Counted from the first letter of the stretch, positions 54,095 to 64,000 are shown. The stretch: DNA of 64,000 nt from Candidula unifasciata (GCA_905116865.2 CAJHNH020002435.1:95001-159000); one strand, 5' to 3'. Notes: generated by a model not told the origin, from the sequence alone. Made by a program: numbers and translations.

Positions 54095-54475
54095 CTTGGT
54101 TTCATGGCATGTGCGACATTCGGCAGGTGAACAAGAGTTCTGGGGGAGAGAAGACCTGTCCATTATCGCGGGAAGGTAAATATAAACACAAGGTTCACTG
54201 TTACTGACAATGAGGCCTATACCTGTTTCAGCCTTAAGTTTGAGGCCGAGATGACTGACTTCCCTACTCCGGCTTATCCCAGATGGCGATAAAATTGTTG
54301 CTCCAACACTTTGAATGTCGTGGGTTCGGGCAGAGAATCTTGTGTTTTCAAGTGTAGGTCTTTGTGCAATCTCTTAGGCTCGTCACTGAGTTTGCATGGT
54401 TTAGATCAGTATTTCCCAACCCCCCTCCCTTTCCCTCCTCCATCCCCCTTTCAACAGTGGAAGGAAATTGAGTCA
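54095..54475. other. Unassigned sequence
   Basis: May hold the remainder of the SINE body split by the MITE. A C/T-rich tract lies at 54416-54452. No gene. Confidence 0.35.
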
Positions 54476-54477
54476 AT

Positions 54478-55635
54478 TGACTGACTCAAGAGTGCGACTG
54501 AAGTCGTATAATTAACGACCAGAGACTCAACTTGATGTTTTGTCCAAGGACTCTTAACTCGACTTGATGTTTGTGAAGGGACTCGTGACTCGACTTGATG
54601 ATTTGCCCAGGGACTCGTGACTCGACTTGATGTTTTTTCCAGGGACTCGTGACTCGACTTGATGTTTTGTCCAGGGACTTGTGACTCGACTTGATGTTTT
54701 GTCCAGGGACTCGTGACTCGACTATATGTTTGTCCAGGGACTAGTGATTCGACTTGATGTTTTATCCAGGGACTAGTGACTCGACTTGATGTTTTGTTCA
54801 GGGAGTAGTGACTCGACTTGATGTTTTGTTCAGGGAGTAGTGACTCGACTTGATGGTTTGTTCAGGGACTCGTGACTCGACTTGATGTTTTGCCCAGGGA
54901 CTCGTGACTCGACTTGATGTTTTGTCTAAGGTCTCGTGACTCGACTTGATGTTTTGTCCATGGACTTGCTACTCGACTTGATGTTTTTTCCAGGGACTAG
55001 TGACTCAACTTGATGCTTTGTCCAGGGACTAGTGACTCAACTTGATGTTTTTCCCAGGGACTAGTGACTCGACTTGATGTTTTGTCCAGGGACTAGTGAC
55101 AGGACTTGATGTTTTGTCTAAGGACTAGTGACTCAACTTTATGTTTTGTTCAGGGACTCGTGACACGACTTGATGGTTTGTTCAGGGACTCGTGACTCGA
55201 CTTGATGTTTTGTCCAGGGACTCGTGACTCGATTTGATGGTTTGTTCAGGGACTCGTGACTCGACTTGATGTTTTGTCCAGGGACTCGTGACTGAACTTG
55301 GTGTTTTTTCCAGGGACTAGTGACTCAACTTGATGTTTTGTCCAGGGACTAGTGACTCGACTTGATGTTTTGTCCAGGGACTCGTGACTCGACCTGATGT
55401 TTTGTCTAGGGATAGTGACTCAACTTGATGTTTTGTCCAGGGACGCGTGACTCGACTTCATGGTTTGTCCAGGGACTCGTGACTCGACTTGATGGTTTGT
55501 TCAGGGACTCGTGACTCGATTTGATGTTTTTTTTAAGAGACTAGTGACTCGACTTGATTTTTTTTGTCTAGGGACTAGTGACTCGATTTGATGTTTTGTC
55601 CAGGGACTCGTAACTCGACCTGATGTTTTGTTTCT
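54478..55635. repeat. 32-bp minisatellite, about 35 copies
   Basis: The unit is gggactcgtgactcgacttg plus atgttttgtcca, with ctcgtg/ctagtg variants in runs and length changes in the T run. Confidence 0.95.
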
Positions 55636-55765
55636 ATTTAAGAAGAAGAAGAAAAAGAAGAAGAAGATGAAGGAGAGGAGGAAGAAGAAGAAGAAGAAAA
55701 AAAAAACAAGAAAGGAGAAAAAGAAGGTAAAGGAAAAGGAGAATGAGAAGAAGAAGAAATGACTA
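55636..55765. repeat. Purine (GAA/GGA) tract
   Basis: About 130 bp almost purely A and G on the plus strand (gaagaag, ggagaggagg, aaaaaaaa), continuous with the end of the 32-bp array. It could form triplex DNA. Confidence 0.9.
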
Positions 55766-56486
55766 CCGTGTCTTGCGCCGCTTCTCTGAGAACTTTGCTA
55801 CGAGTAGGACATTTTTTGGCTTAAGCAGAAACAACATGTGTACTGGAAAATACAAAACGATGTGCGCACACGACAATTTAATCTACAAGGCGATTTCCTG
55901 AAGACAAGCTGACATCACATATATACCTGAGTCAGGTTAAATGCCTTCCCCAATGTTCACAATACGTTTTCACAGAGAACTGATAAAAAAAAAAAAAATA
56001 GATTTAATTACATTTAATTCAAGAACTCGCTGATCGAAGCTTTGCTTAAATCTTGTCTCCAAAGAGAATTCCCAAGACTTCCTTCGCAATGTTTATTCAA
56101 AGACACATATTCGTCGATAATTGCGCTTTTAGATGCATTACGTACACAAAAAGTCTGGCCGTTTCCATAGGGACGGGAGTATAAATTATTGTTGATTTGA
56201 AGGGAGTCTGATAAAATAAATAACCGACTTACTTTTCTTTAATTAAATTCCAGAGTTTTCTGTACTAATAGTGAGCTGGTAGTTTTCCCATCTCTAAATC
56301 AATCGTGTCGTTAGAAGTGTGTTTTTGCAGTACTGGCTATTGACGGTCAGTTATCAAGAAAATAGTGTGAGCGTGCGTGACTGCGACTGCTCGACTGTTT
56401 GAGTCAATGGTTCTCAAAATGTGTCTTTTTGGTTGTTGTTCTTATATGACAATTTGGTACATGTATCGATAAGAAACTCAACAGTG
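55766..56486. other. Unassigned sequence
   Basis: AT-rich. Contains a ggttctcaaaatgtgtcttt word (56409) like an hAT-MITE end, without a visible partner. No gene. Confidence 0.35.
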
Positions 56487-56816
56487 AGAGTGACCTCCCT
56501 TCCCATTGATGTCTCGGTCTGATGTAGCCCCTGTACCATGTCAGAGGGGTTTCAGACGTACTGAGTCGTATTTTACTCCTTGTTGTCAGCGGCCAGCGAT
56601 ATTGCGTCTTCTTTGCTATGAGCTTTTAACGGTCCCAAAACATATACAACTGGGCCTAACCCCAACCCCCCTACTGGACAGACTCATCCTATGTCTCACC
56701 ACTGTATGCAGCCTCTATTATACACTGCATTCAGTCTTGCGACCTAGGATGCAGCCCTTCGACATAGTAGAGGCCCTACACCAGATCGAGACATCAATGG
56801 GAAGGGAGATCACTCT
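56487..56816. repeat. 330-bp inverted-repeat element of unknown class
   Basis: Left arm 56487-56542 (agagtgacctcccttcccat ...) and right arm 56761-56816 are reverse complements, about 48 of 56 bases matching, around a ~218-bp loop. No known terminal signature; a foldback element or an inverted duplication. Confidence 0.75.
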
Positions 56817-56994
56817 GATCGCTTGGTCTCTTACCGTGACAAGAACCGACAATTTTCTTTCGGGAGGGCTATGGACCATGTTCATATAATACTGCCTCCA
56901 CAAAGGCAGGGTGATTAGGTATTAGTCGTTAATCATTAGTCTAGTTTCCAAAATCGCTAAAGACTGGTCGTCCCATTACTACTCCTCAACGTGT

Positions 56995-57140
56995 GCCAGT
57001 AAAAATCACAAAATATGTCCTTGACTGCCCTATCTGAAAACTAGCTTAAAAAAAGACCTAAAACAAACGGTTTTTTAAGTTCCCAACACAATCATGAAGC
57101 TTGCACACACAAATTAAAAACGCCTAAGGCAGCGGAGTTA
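56995..57140. repeat. Dispersed repeat family E, diverged copy
   Basis: gccagtaaaaatcacaaaat, atgtccttgactgccc and cttgcacacacaaattaaaa recall the copies at 2620 and 425. Confidence 0.4.
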
Positions 57141-57495
57141 ATAGAATAATCAGGTGATGACTAAGTGAGCAAGCTAGACCACTTTGCATGAATTTTTAGT
57201 GCGATCAAAAATATTGTCCTGAACGGCGACAAAGTCGCTACCAGCAAGTAATTGAGCCACCCGGTCGCCGATGAGTCGAAGTCACCCACGACACTATTTT
57301 ATGAAGGCAAACTGACCCTCGATCCCCATCCCTAGATTACGTAGCGCGCATGTAAATAAGAACCGACTAATCATAAGCCTGCACTCAGCAAATAAATCTC
57401 TTTGCACACGGCAGTGACGTAATTTGCCCTGCCCCTTTTACCGGTTTATGTTGTTGTTGTTTTTAAAAATTGTCATAACTCATCATTGCTTGGCC

Positions 57496-57960
57496 ATATT
57501 GTTTTGTGATCCTTTACAGGACGTTGCTGAACCAGAACATATTCTTTTAGCTGTTGTGGTTTGTCTAGGCACATTTAAATCAAGTAGTTTGCAATTGTCG
57601 GTTCTGTGGCTAAGTCTATGCGAACGCTTCGTAATGTCGGGATGCCGGGTTCGATCCCAGCTGCAGGCCATGCGCCTTGCGTTGGTTTCGACAGTGATAT
57701 CAAGAAAGCCGACCGTCCTGAGGGCAATGGAAAACTACTGTACGTAAATTTGCCTAGAAAAACCACACAGGGGCTGTTGGGGTTGGTTCTGCAACGTCCT
57801 GTAAATGATACGCAACTAACCAGTTTGCAATTGCTTCCCGAACGGTCGGCTTCTCGATACCACTGTCAAAACCAGGGCAAGGCACGCAGCTTGGACCAAC
57901 CCAGGACCCCCAGGATTACGAAGCGCGTTCGAAACGCTTAAGCCACAGACGCCGACTAGC
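57496..57960 (-). repeat. SINE family 1, minus copy split by another SINE
   Basis: Tail part 57510-57597 (gatcctttacaggacgttgc, agtagtttgcaattg) and head part 57834-57960 (cttcccgaacggtcggcttc ... acgcttaagccacagacgcc). The plus-strand copy at 57598-57821 separates the two parts. Confidence 0.85.
57598..57821 (+). repeat. SINE family 1, plus copy inserted in a minus copy
   Basis: tcggttctgtggctaagtct, box B gggttcgatccc, tail cgtcctgtaaatgatacgca plus actaac. Flanked by agtttgcaattg at 57586-57597 and 57822-57833 (12 bp, perfect), which is part of the host SINE. Confidence 0.92.
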
Positions 57961-57997
57961 CAATCTAAAGAGAAAAATTTACAATCTCCTTATTAGG

Positions 57998-58375
57998 TCA
58001 CAACCCATGTGTTGGAAACCCGTGCAGGAAAACCAATGTGTTGGAAACCCGTGCAGGAAAACCCATGTGTTGGAAACCCGTGCAGGAAAACCCATGTGTT
58101 GGAAACCCGTGCAGGAAAACCCATGTGTTGGAAACCCGTGCAGGAAAACCCATGTGTTGGAAACCTGTGCAGGAAAACCAATGTGTTGGAAACCCGTGCA
58201 GGAAAACCAATGTGTTGGAAACCTGTGCAGGAAAATACATGTGTTTGAAAAGCGTGCAGGAAAACCCATGTGTTAGAAACCCGTGCAGGTAAACCCATGT
58301 CTTAGAAACCCGTGTAGGAAAACCCATGTGTTGAAAACCCGTGCAGGAAAACCCATGTGTTGGAAACCCGCGGAG
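57998..58375. repeat. 29-bp minisatellite, 13 copies, highly uniform
   Basis: The unit is aacccatgtgttggaaaccc plus gtgcaggaa. The left half is nearly invariant; units after 58220 carry more changes (tgtttgaaaag, gtcttagaa). Frames in all phases are open and artefactual. Confidence 0.95.
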
Positions 58376-58539
58376 GACACCCGGCATTGTTTGGCTGTAA
58401 GTGGATTTTCTAGCTAATTTTACTCCAATGCCCTGTCGCTGCTCGGTCCCACTGTGGACATCATCACAAAACGGCCTGCTGCCAAATCACAGGCAGCTGG
58501 AATAGAACTGGATATTTCGGATTGTTGAATGTTGAAATA

Positions 58540-58900
58540 GGAGTCGATATAATAACACTCGGGACAATCTTATAAGCGCTCCGTCCTGATCTTCAGCAGC
58601 AAGCGAAAAGTACCTATTCCGAGTAAGTGTGCGATTGGATATCTGTCTCGCCTTTCCCATGGGTGTTGAGCGTCGGCCAGATCCCCTGTTCACAGCCCCA
58701 CAGCGCTATTCTTCTCAGACCGTAATGGTCTATCTTCGCCCCCTACACCATTTACTCGCTCCAAAAAGGCCCTCACATCTAGCTTGTCTTATACGTCTAT
58801 TGACAACCAAATGGCACAGAACCAGCCGGTCTATCTGCCTGCTCGTTTTCTAAAACACCGAAATACCTATAGAAAATACAAAAAGTACGCTAACTACGGA
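58540..58900 (-). pseudogene. LINE family D fragment
   Basis: ataacactcgggacaatctt, gtcctgatcttcagcagcaa, ggtgttgagcgtcggccaga, tcttctcagaccgtaatggt and atctgcctgctcgttttcta follow the order of 24280-24600. Confidence 0.65.
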
Positions 58901-58959
58901 ATAACAAAGTGTATTTGTAACGCCAAAGCCACAAACGCTAAGTATTATACAGGTTAAGT

Positions 58960-59660
58960 TAGTTGCGTATCTTTTACATGACGTCGCCGAACCAACTTCA
59001 GCATTTTTTTTTTTGCTGTAGTGGTATTTCAAGGTTAATTTACGTTCAGTTGTTTAGTAGGAGATGAAAATTAGAATTTTGAGAGCATGCATCCTCCCTG
59101 TGGCTACATACGGATGTGAGTCGTGGACTATCTCTCAGTCCTTAAGAAAGAGAATGTGGGCTTTTGAGCTGAAATGCTATAGAAAGATTTTCAGAATATC
59201 TTGGACAAAGAAGATGAGAAATATTGACATCTTAAAAGATCTGAACATCAAGTAAGATTGGCTAATAAATAGCATCCTTTCTCGAAAGCTGATATATTTT
59301 GGTCATATCAAGCGCCACGACGGATTGGAAACAATTATAGCAGAAGGCATGGTACCAGGAAGGAGGGGCAGAGGCCGACCGATACGAAGATGGGCACAAG
59401 ATATAAGTGACTCCTTGAGTGTGAAAGTTCATGAGGCGGGGGAATTGGCAAGAGACCGAGTTTCTTACAGGCAGACTGTGATGAGAGCGACGTTCTGCAA
59501 AGGACCTGCTACATGATGATGATGAGTTTTCCATTACTTACTGATGGTTGGCTCTCAAAACCACTGTCTAAAACAACACAAGGTGGTCTGCTGCCAAATG
59601 GCCTTCATCTGGTATCCAACTTAGCATTGCGGCATTAGAAAGCTTGTTCACAACGCCTTA
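58960..59660 (-). repeat. SINE family 1, minus copy split by a LINE fragment
   Basis: 58968-59057 (gttagttgcgtatcttttac, atgacgtcgccgaaccaact, ggttaatttacgttcagttg) is the tail half; 59535-59660 (actgatggttggctctcaaa, accactgtctaaaacaacac, cttagcattgcggcattaga) is the head half. Confidence 0.7.
59058..59530 (+). pseudogene. RTE/CR1-like LINE 3' end (5'-truncated insertion)
   Basis: Reads M-K-I-R-I-L-R-A-C-I-L-P-V-A-T-Y-G-C-E-S-W-T, then E-L-K-C-Y-R-K-I-F-R-I-S-W-T, then Y-F-G-H-I-K-R-H-D and G-R-R-G-R-G-R-P-I-R-R-W, ending with C-K-G-P-A-T and stop. One stop (59253) breaks it in the middle. It ends in a TGA-rich tail (atgatgatgatgag). Typical 5'-truncated LINE copy, less decayed than others here. 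Confidence 0.75.
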
Positions 59661-59785
59661 TACAATTAATAAAGTTTCCCACACAAATTCGCCATCGTTT
59701 TACCCTCGCAAAACATAATAAATATTTTTCGAAAATGTTTTATGCAAAATAAGATATACTTTATTCTACTGTGATTTTTCTGGCT

Positions 59786-59952
<167 letters not shown>

Positions 59953-60025
59953 GTGTCTTACTCCTTAGGATGCCCATCGAGCTAAGTTCTTTAAACCATT
60001 TATAACTAATGTTCTTCGGTTTGTT

Positions 60026-60027
<2 letters not shown>

Positions 60028-60076
<49 letters not shown>

Positions 60077-60092
60077 TCCCCTCTCTCCCCCC
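60028..60092. repeat. (CT)n microsatellite
   Basis: CT run to about 60068, then degenerate CT/CCT. Confidence 0.9.
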
Positions 60093-61153
60093 TCCCTTAA
60101 CAATTTAAAGATAATGCTCTTTAGTTTGTTTTCTCTCTCTTCATCTCTTACCCTCTCTCTCTCCTCCCTAGCCATGTATGGTTAATTCTTTTGCCTTTCA
60201 ACAACAAAAAGTTATGTCGTCTGTTAGTTATCTCTCTTACGTCCCCACCCCCCCCCCCCCCTATTTATCTCACCGTATAGATGTTTCTATATCCCTCAGC
60301 TCCGTTGTGGTTGGCATTATGTTTCTGACTCGCAATTACATATTACATATGCTTTCGCCGCTGCAGGCCAATTGTAAGGTACATTGGTGACGCCTGTTAG
60401 CTGGTAGAAAATTGAAGAATTTGTGGTAGGGATCTCCCATTTTATCCTGTGGCAGGGTTGTGTGATATTATCTCAGCTTATATTTAATGACCGAGCTGTT
60501 TTTAACGGGTTCTATATATGAGATGTTGTAACTGTAACCGACATTTGGAGCATACGTCAGAAAATAGAGATTGGTGTCCCACGCGCAGAGTTTGTTACAT
60601 CGCTTAACTCTTTTAGAACCAAGCAGCTCATTGTGCTTTTATTTTAGCTACCTAGAAAGCTGAGCCTTTCTAAACACCCTGAACTCTTCTGTCTAAAGCT
60701 CCAACTTATTCTACCACAATTGGTTATTTAGTTATTTTTGGCGTTAAATGTAAATATTTGAACATTTTCAGGCTTATACTTATTACTTTAAGCAACTGCA
60801 GATGAAGCTGAGAGTTAAAGAAACGTATACCTGGGACTGAAGGAGTTGATAAGACTCAGGTAAAGAGCGCGTGCATTTCGTGTCCAGGATATTTATGCGT
60901 GCCGAGTTATGAGCCGAATGACAGATTGGCTGATGATTTTTGGGCAGTGAGTTACTTCAGATAAATTAGACAAGGGGAAAGCTATCTGGCATCAAGTGGA
61001 CAGTTCAGTGGAACAGACAGAAGATCCATACATTGAAAGGCGTTTCAGCATGCAGCATGCAGAGGGTCATGACGAATGTCAACGTGTCGTAGAAAAACAG
61101 GCCAGCTTTTAATCAAGGTTGCAACTGGCAGTACTAACTGGCAACTCTCTCTT

Positions 61154-61155
<2 letters not shown>
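60093..61155. other. Unassigned sequence
   Basis: Pyrimidine-rich left part with poly-C at 60247-60261; no recognised repeat or gene elsewhere. tgcagaccacat-type or splice-like words give no consistent exon. Confidence 0.35.

Positions 61156-61235
<80 letters not shown>
61156..61235. repeat. (TA)n microsatellite
   Basis: 40 AT dinucleotides. Confidence 0.97.
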
Positions 61236-61237
<2 letters not shown>

Positions 61238-61492
61238 GCGTCTGTTGCTTAGGCGTTCCGGAAGCACTTCTTACTGCTGGGTTGCCAGCTGCGAGCAATT
61301 TGTCTTGTGATGGTTTCGACAGCAGTACTGAGAGTTGACCAATAATGAAACAATGGCGATACAGTGAAAGAAATATTTGCTAAAAAAAAATAAAAAAAAA
61401 TACATAAAAAAACCAACAACAACAACAACAGCCAAAACATGCTAGGGTTAGCTCTGAAACGTCACGTAGAAGGATATGCAACTAACTTTGAT
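61236..61492 (+). repeat. SINE family 1, old diverged copy
   Basis: cggcgtctgttgcttaggcg, gctgggttgccagctgcgag (decayed box B), tgatggtttcgacagcagta, caacagccaaaacatgctag and gatatgcaactaac follow the family order. An A-rich expansion (61381-61411) lies in the middle. Confidence 0.7.
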
Positions 61493-61577
61493 ATACATAA
61501 TATCCCCGTGTGGGTTCCGGGACCCTATTATAGCGAAATCAACAATAGACCCACTGCCTATCTAAAAGCGTGTCATA

Positions 61578-61760
61578 ATAGTCGACTAATTGAGAGCTTC
61601 CCTCAAAGTCGGAATGCATCTGCCTGAAAGGCAAGCAACCAGCAGTCTGCATACAAATGAGTCAGATCTGTAAAACGGATGCACACGCAACACTCAAGTT
61701 TTGGAACAGGGCTGCAGTGCAGAAGTGGATGAAGAACCAGAGCCAAAAAAGAGCAAAACA
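61578..61760 (+). pseudogene. LINE 3' fragment (same family as 2060-2470)
   Basis: gtcgactaattgagagcttc, cggaatgcatctgcctgaaa, gagtcagatctgtaaaacgg and gatgcacacgcaacactcaa align with gtcgactaattagaggtgct and the following blocks at 2060-2360. Confidence 0.6.
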
Positions 61761-61767
61761 CACAGGG

Positions 61768-61803
61768 TCTTCTTCTTCTTCTTCTTTTTCTTCTTCTTCT
61801 TTA
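61768..61803. repeat. (CTT)n tract, 3' tail of the LINE
   Basis: On the minus strand (AAG)n directly after the LINE stop and a short tail. This is the microsatellite-like 3' tail often left by non-LTR retrotransposition. Confidence 0.85.
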
Positions 61804-62574
61804 GCATTTCGAGCCCTTGAGGTTCATTGCTGCAGATATCACCCCCCCCCCCCCCCAATCATCTCTCTGGTTGGCCTTCTCTTTCCAGTTAGTGACACCA
61901 AGTGTTTGCCGGTCTGTCTGGACATTATCTTTATAGTCTTTTTGGTCTGCCTCATGGTTTCCTCCGTACAAGGTGTTCCACTTGTCTGGTCTCGGAGGGA
62001 GTAGCGTTCTTCTTGTCTCACTGAGTTTTGGGCACTCAAAGAGATGGTGTTCAACAGTTTCGTAGGGGTAGTTACATAGCTGGCACTCTGGGGAGTGTTG
62101 TGGCTGTATTCTGTTTAGGTGTCCATTGAGTGGAGTATGTTGCGTTCTAAGTCTGAAGATGGTGGCCTGGTCCCTTCTTGTTAGATGGTTAATGCTGTCA
62201 TTAGGATCAGGGCCAGACATATGTCTATAAACCTCTCTTCCAGTGTCTCCCATGGCCCATCTGTTCAACCAAGTCTCTTTGTTTATAGCTCTTATCAGTG
62301 TTTTTGCTGTCTGGAGGGTTGTCGCTGTAGGTGGTTGTTCTTGTGTTGCTCCTTTCTTTGCCAATCTGTCAGCTCTGTCATTACCTGGTGTGCCGGAGTG
62401 ACCTGGAATCCACTGCATCACTATTCTGATGTTGTATGAGGTAATAAGCTGATCGGCATCCAGGATTATCTTGGCTATGTCAGTTCTGCAGCGTTCATTG
62501 CCCTCCAGAGCTTGAAGGGCAGACATTGAATCTGTGAAGATGACAATATTTTGGACCTTTGAGGGGGTAAACAT
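61801..62574 (-). CDS. LINE RNase H C-terminal half and zinc-binding tail
   Basis: A 257-codon frame: I-F-T-D-S-M-S-A-L (third catalytic Asp), W-I-P-G-H-S-G-T-P-G-N-D-R-A-D (H...D of RNase H), then C-Q-L-C-N ... H-H-L-F-E-C-P, a CCHC-type motif typical at the end of jockey/I-like pol. The end contains Gly residues encoded by a poly-C/G run (61843-61857) and finishes V-I-S-A-A-M-N-L-K-G-S-K-C. Confidence 0.85.
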   Translation of the reverse strand: MFTPSKVQNIVIFTDSMSALQALEGNERCRTDIAKIILDADQLITSYNIRIVMQWIPGHSGTPGNDRADRLAKKGATQEQPPTATTLQTAKTLIRAINKETWLNRWAMGDTGREVYRHMSGPDPNDSINHLTRRDQATIFRLRTQHTPLNGHLNRIQPQHSPECQLCNYPYETVEHHLFECPKLSETRRTLLPPRPDKWNTLYGGNHEADQKDYKDNVQTDRQTLGVTNWKEKANQRDDWGGGGVISAAMNLKGSKC

Positions 62575-63124
62575 CCATTACAGTCTTTAGGTGGTATACT
62601 GCTGTTTCCAGTGCAATTATTTCAGCTTCATAGTTTGAACAGAATTCCCCGCATGCATCAAAAATCTCTTCAACAGATCCATCGGGATAACCTATGTAGA
62701 TTCCGTAACCTGCTTTAATGGTAGCTTTAAATGCTGATCCATCAGTATAGACATGTATCCATTCTTGGGGGTAAGAATCAACGGTCTTTAGTGATGAGTT
62801 CATAAGAGCGATTGGGTCGGACTGTTTGGTTTCCTCGCCTACCAATTTAGTTTGGACTTCTGGAGCTTTAAAGCGAGCATGTGGTGGTAGGTTTTTTGCA
62901 ACATTCTGAATTCCTTGACGTCTTTCTGGGAGGTGGTATCTGTCCTGAATTTCATTAACACAGTGTAAAACCGATTTGTGCTTTATTCTTTGTTTGGGTT
63001 CCCAGTTTTCTACAAGATGTCTATTAGGATGGTTACGATTTTTCCTAACGCATCTTTCATAAATTTCTAAAGTGGTTTTTTTCTCTCCGCAACCCGAGGG
63101 GTTCCACATTTGTATGGATTTCAC
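62495..63124 (-). CDS. LINE pol segment with RNase H N-terminal half
   Basis: A 209-codon frame after the first register change. It carries H-V-Y-T-D-G-S-A-F (first catalytic Asp of RNase H) and S-N-Y-E-A-E-I-I-A-L (catalytic Glu). The RNase H fold is cut near 62570, at a run of five C. Confidence 0.8.
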   Translation of the reverse strand: MKSIQMWNPSGCGEKKTTLEIYERCVRKNRNHPNRHLVENWEPKQRIKHKSVLHCVNEIQDRYHLPERRQGIQNVAKNLPPHARFKAPEVQTKLVGEETKQSDPIALMNSSLKTVDSYPQEWIHVYTDGSAFKATIKAGYGIYIGYPDGSVEEIFDACGEFCSNYEAEIIALETAVYHLKTVMDVYPLKGPKYCHLHRFNVCPSSSGGQ

Positions 63125-63917
63125 ATGCAGCAGTTGGTGTAGACTGCATAGCTCCGCAGATTAATCGGAGGGCATTATTTTGTACTCTGTCAAGAGTCTC
63201 TAGGTTAGTTTTGGAACAAGTTGTAAGCAGTGAGTTGTTGTACTCTATCACAGAGCGAACATATCCTAGGTATAAGCCCCTCAGAGTTTCCTTGTCTGAT
63301 CCCCATGATGTACCTGCAAGTCTCTTTAATAACTGTAACCGCCTCAATGCCTTATTCCTGATGTTTTCAATATGGTTCTTGAGGCTGAGCTGCGGGTCAA
63401 GTGTGACTCCAAGGTATGTGGGATGCTCTTCTTTCATCACTTGGTGTTTGTCTAACCTCAGGTTAATATTCTTCCTTGCTACTTGGTGGCTTTTGGTAAA
63501 GATTGTGTAGACCGTCTTTGCACAGTTAATCTTGAGTTTCCATCTTTGGCAGTAATCATGCAGTCTTCTAAGGTCTCCATTCAGTCTTTGGGCTCCACTT
63601 TCCACATTTTCATGACTCTGCCATATTGCTAGGTCATCAGCGTACAAGGCTTTTTCGGCCTTGATTTGTTCTGGCAGGTCATTGATAAAGATTAGGAATA
63701 GTGTACAGCTCAATGATGAGCCTTGTGGCAAGCCCTCCTCCAAGACTTCTTTAGAAGAGATTGCGTTGTGCATCTTAGTCTGGATTGTTCTATCTATCAG
63801 GAAGTATTTCACCCAGTTATACAATCTGCCATGTATTCCTATGCTCATCATCTTCATCAGGAGACCTTTTCTCCATACTCTGTCATAGGCCTGCTGGAGA
63901 TCGACAAAGACTGCCAC
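63057..63917 (-). CDS. LINE reverse transcriptase, central and C-terminal part
   Basis: A 286-codon frame: F-V-D-L-Q-Q-A-Y-D-R-V-W (RT motif A region with the catalytic Asp), G-L-P-Q-G-S-S-L-S (motif B), A-L-Y-A-D-D-L-A-I-W (catalytic Y-A-D-D), H-P-T-Y-L-G-V-T-L-D (motif D/E), then the thumb region with S-V-I-E-Y-N and R-V-Q-N-N-A-L-R-L-I. The reading frame continues upstream past the window start codon shown, so the true start is outside. The frame ends at a run of seven A (about 63074-63080) and coding continues in the +1 register. Confidence 0.88.
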   Translation of the reverse strand: MAVFVDLQQAYDRVWRKGLLMKMMSIGIHGRLYNWVKYFLIDRTIQTKMHNAISSKEVLEEGLPQGSSLSCTLFLIFINDLPEQIKAEKALYADDLAIWQSHENVESGAQRLNGDLRRLHDYCQRWKLKINCAKTVYTIFTKSHQVARKNINLRLDKHQVMKEEHPTYLGVTLDPQLSLKNHIENIRNKALRRLQLLKRLAGTSWGSDKETLRGLYLGYVRSVIEYNNSLLTTCSKTNLETLDRVQNNALRLICGAMQSTPTAACEIHTNVEPLGLRREKNHFRNL

Positions 63918-64000
63918 TGTGTGTTTCTTATTCTGGAAGCCATCATGTATTCTTTGTGTCAGTCTGAACAGCTGGTCTTCTGTGCAGCTGTTGGTTCTGA

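Larger units (their letters stand above)
61801..64000 (-). mobile_element. RNase-H-bearing LINE (3' half, runs off the window)
   Basis: Minus-strand pol domains in order: RT, connection, RNase H, C-terminal CCHC-like zinc region, then stop and an (AAG)n tail. The 5' part (endonuclease, RT start) lies beyond 64000. Jockey/I-type LINEs have this layout. Two register changes break the frame (see the CDS entries), so this copy looks inactive or contains sequence errors. Confidence 0.85.

Noticed and set aside
56506..56889. 127-codon plus frame as a gene
   Set aside because: It spans both arms of the inverted repeat; no domain recognised.
58007..58387. Cys/Gly/Lys-rich repeat peptides resembling small secreted proteins
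   Set aside because: Frames of a 29-bp array, open in several phases on both strands; no signal peptide or consistent start.

Overview
This window is animal nuclear DNA, most probably from a mollusc, and I would guess a gastropod. That guess is inference: it rests on long introns full of tRNA-derived SINEs, RTE-like and RNase-H-bearing LINEs, hAT and mariner relics, minisatellites, and a Gmr1-type LTR retrotransposon. There is no bacterial gene organisation, no CRISPR array and no rRNA. Most long reading frames are by-products of tandem repeats whose unit is a multiple of 3 bp, or shadows of transposon genes.

Host gene. I can chain eight exons of one plus-strand cadherin-superfamily gene between 149 and 29578: 149-279, 3471-3539, 5575-5784, 14547-14673, 16871-16940, 20518-20683, 26343-26471 and 29406-29578. 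Every exon has GT/AG boundaries and every junction keeps phase (0,0,0,1,2,0,0). The protein starts inside one cadherin repeat (the 5' part lies upstream of the window), runs through two more degenerate repeats and a Pro/Thr-rich stalk, and ends in one membrane span with a short basic, Cys-containing tail. Introns are 2-9 kb, and six of the eight exons have a tandem repeat within about 50 bp of a splice site.

Repeats, 0-45 kb. The introns and the downstream region hold degenerate LINE fragments of at least three kinds on both strands, four to five tRNA-derived SINE families, hAT-type non-autonomous elements with 8-bp duplications, a mariner relic and large minisatellites: 24-bp (7.5-9.3 kb), 39-bp (12.7-13.5 kb), 31-bp (14.7-15.7 kb), 29-bp (17.7 kb), trinucleotide-type (20.7-22.0 kb), 28-bp (29.6-31.5 kb) and 24-bp (37.6-39.6 kb).

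Retrotransposon nest, 46-53.7 kb. A 7198-bp LTR retrotransposon lies on the minus strand with two 1246-bp LTRs that look identical and a 5-bp target duplication. Its pol reads protease - integrase - reverse transcriptase - RNase H, the order known for Gmr1-type Ty3/gypsy elements. It sits inside a SINE, which sits inside an hAT-type MITE, and each level has its own target duplication.

53.7-64 kb. This part has a perfect-TIR pogo-like MITE, a 32-bp minisatellite, an unexplained inverted repeat, a SINE inserted in an opposite SINE, a LINE fragment inside another SINE, a 29-bp array, microsatellites, and at the right edge the 3' half of a minus-strand LINE with RT and RNase H domains that continues past the window.
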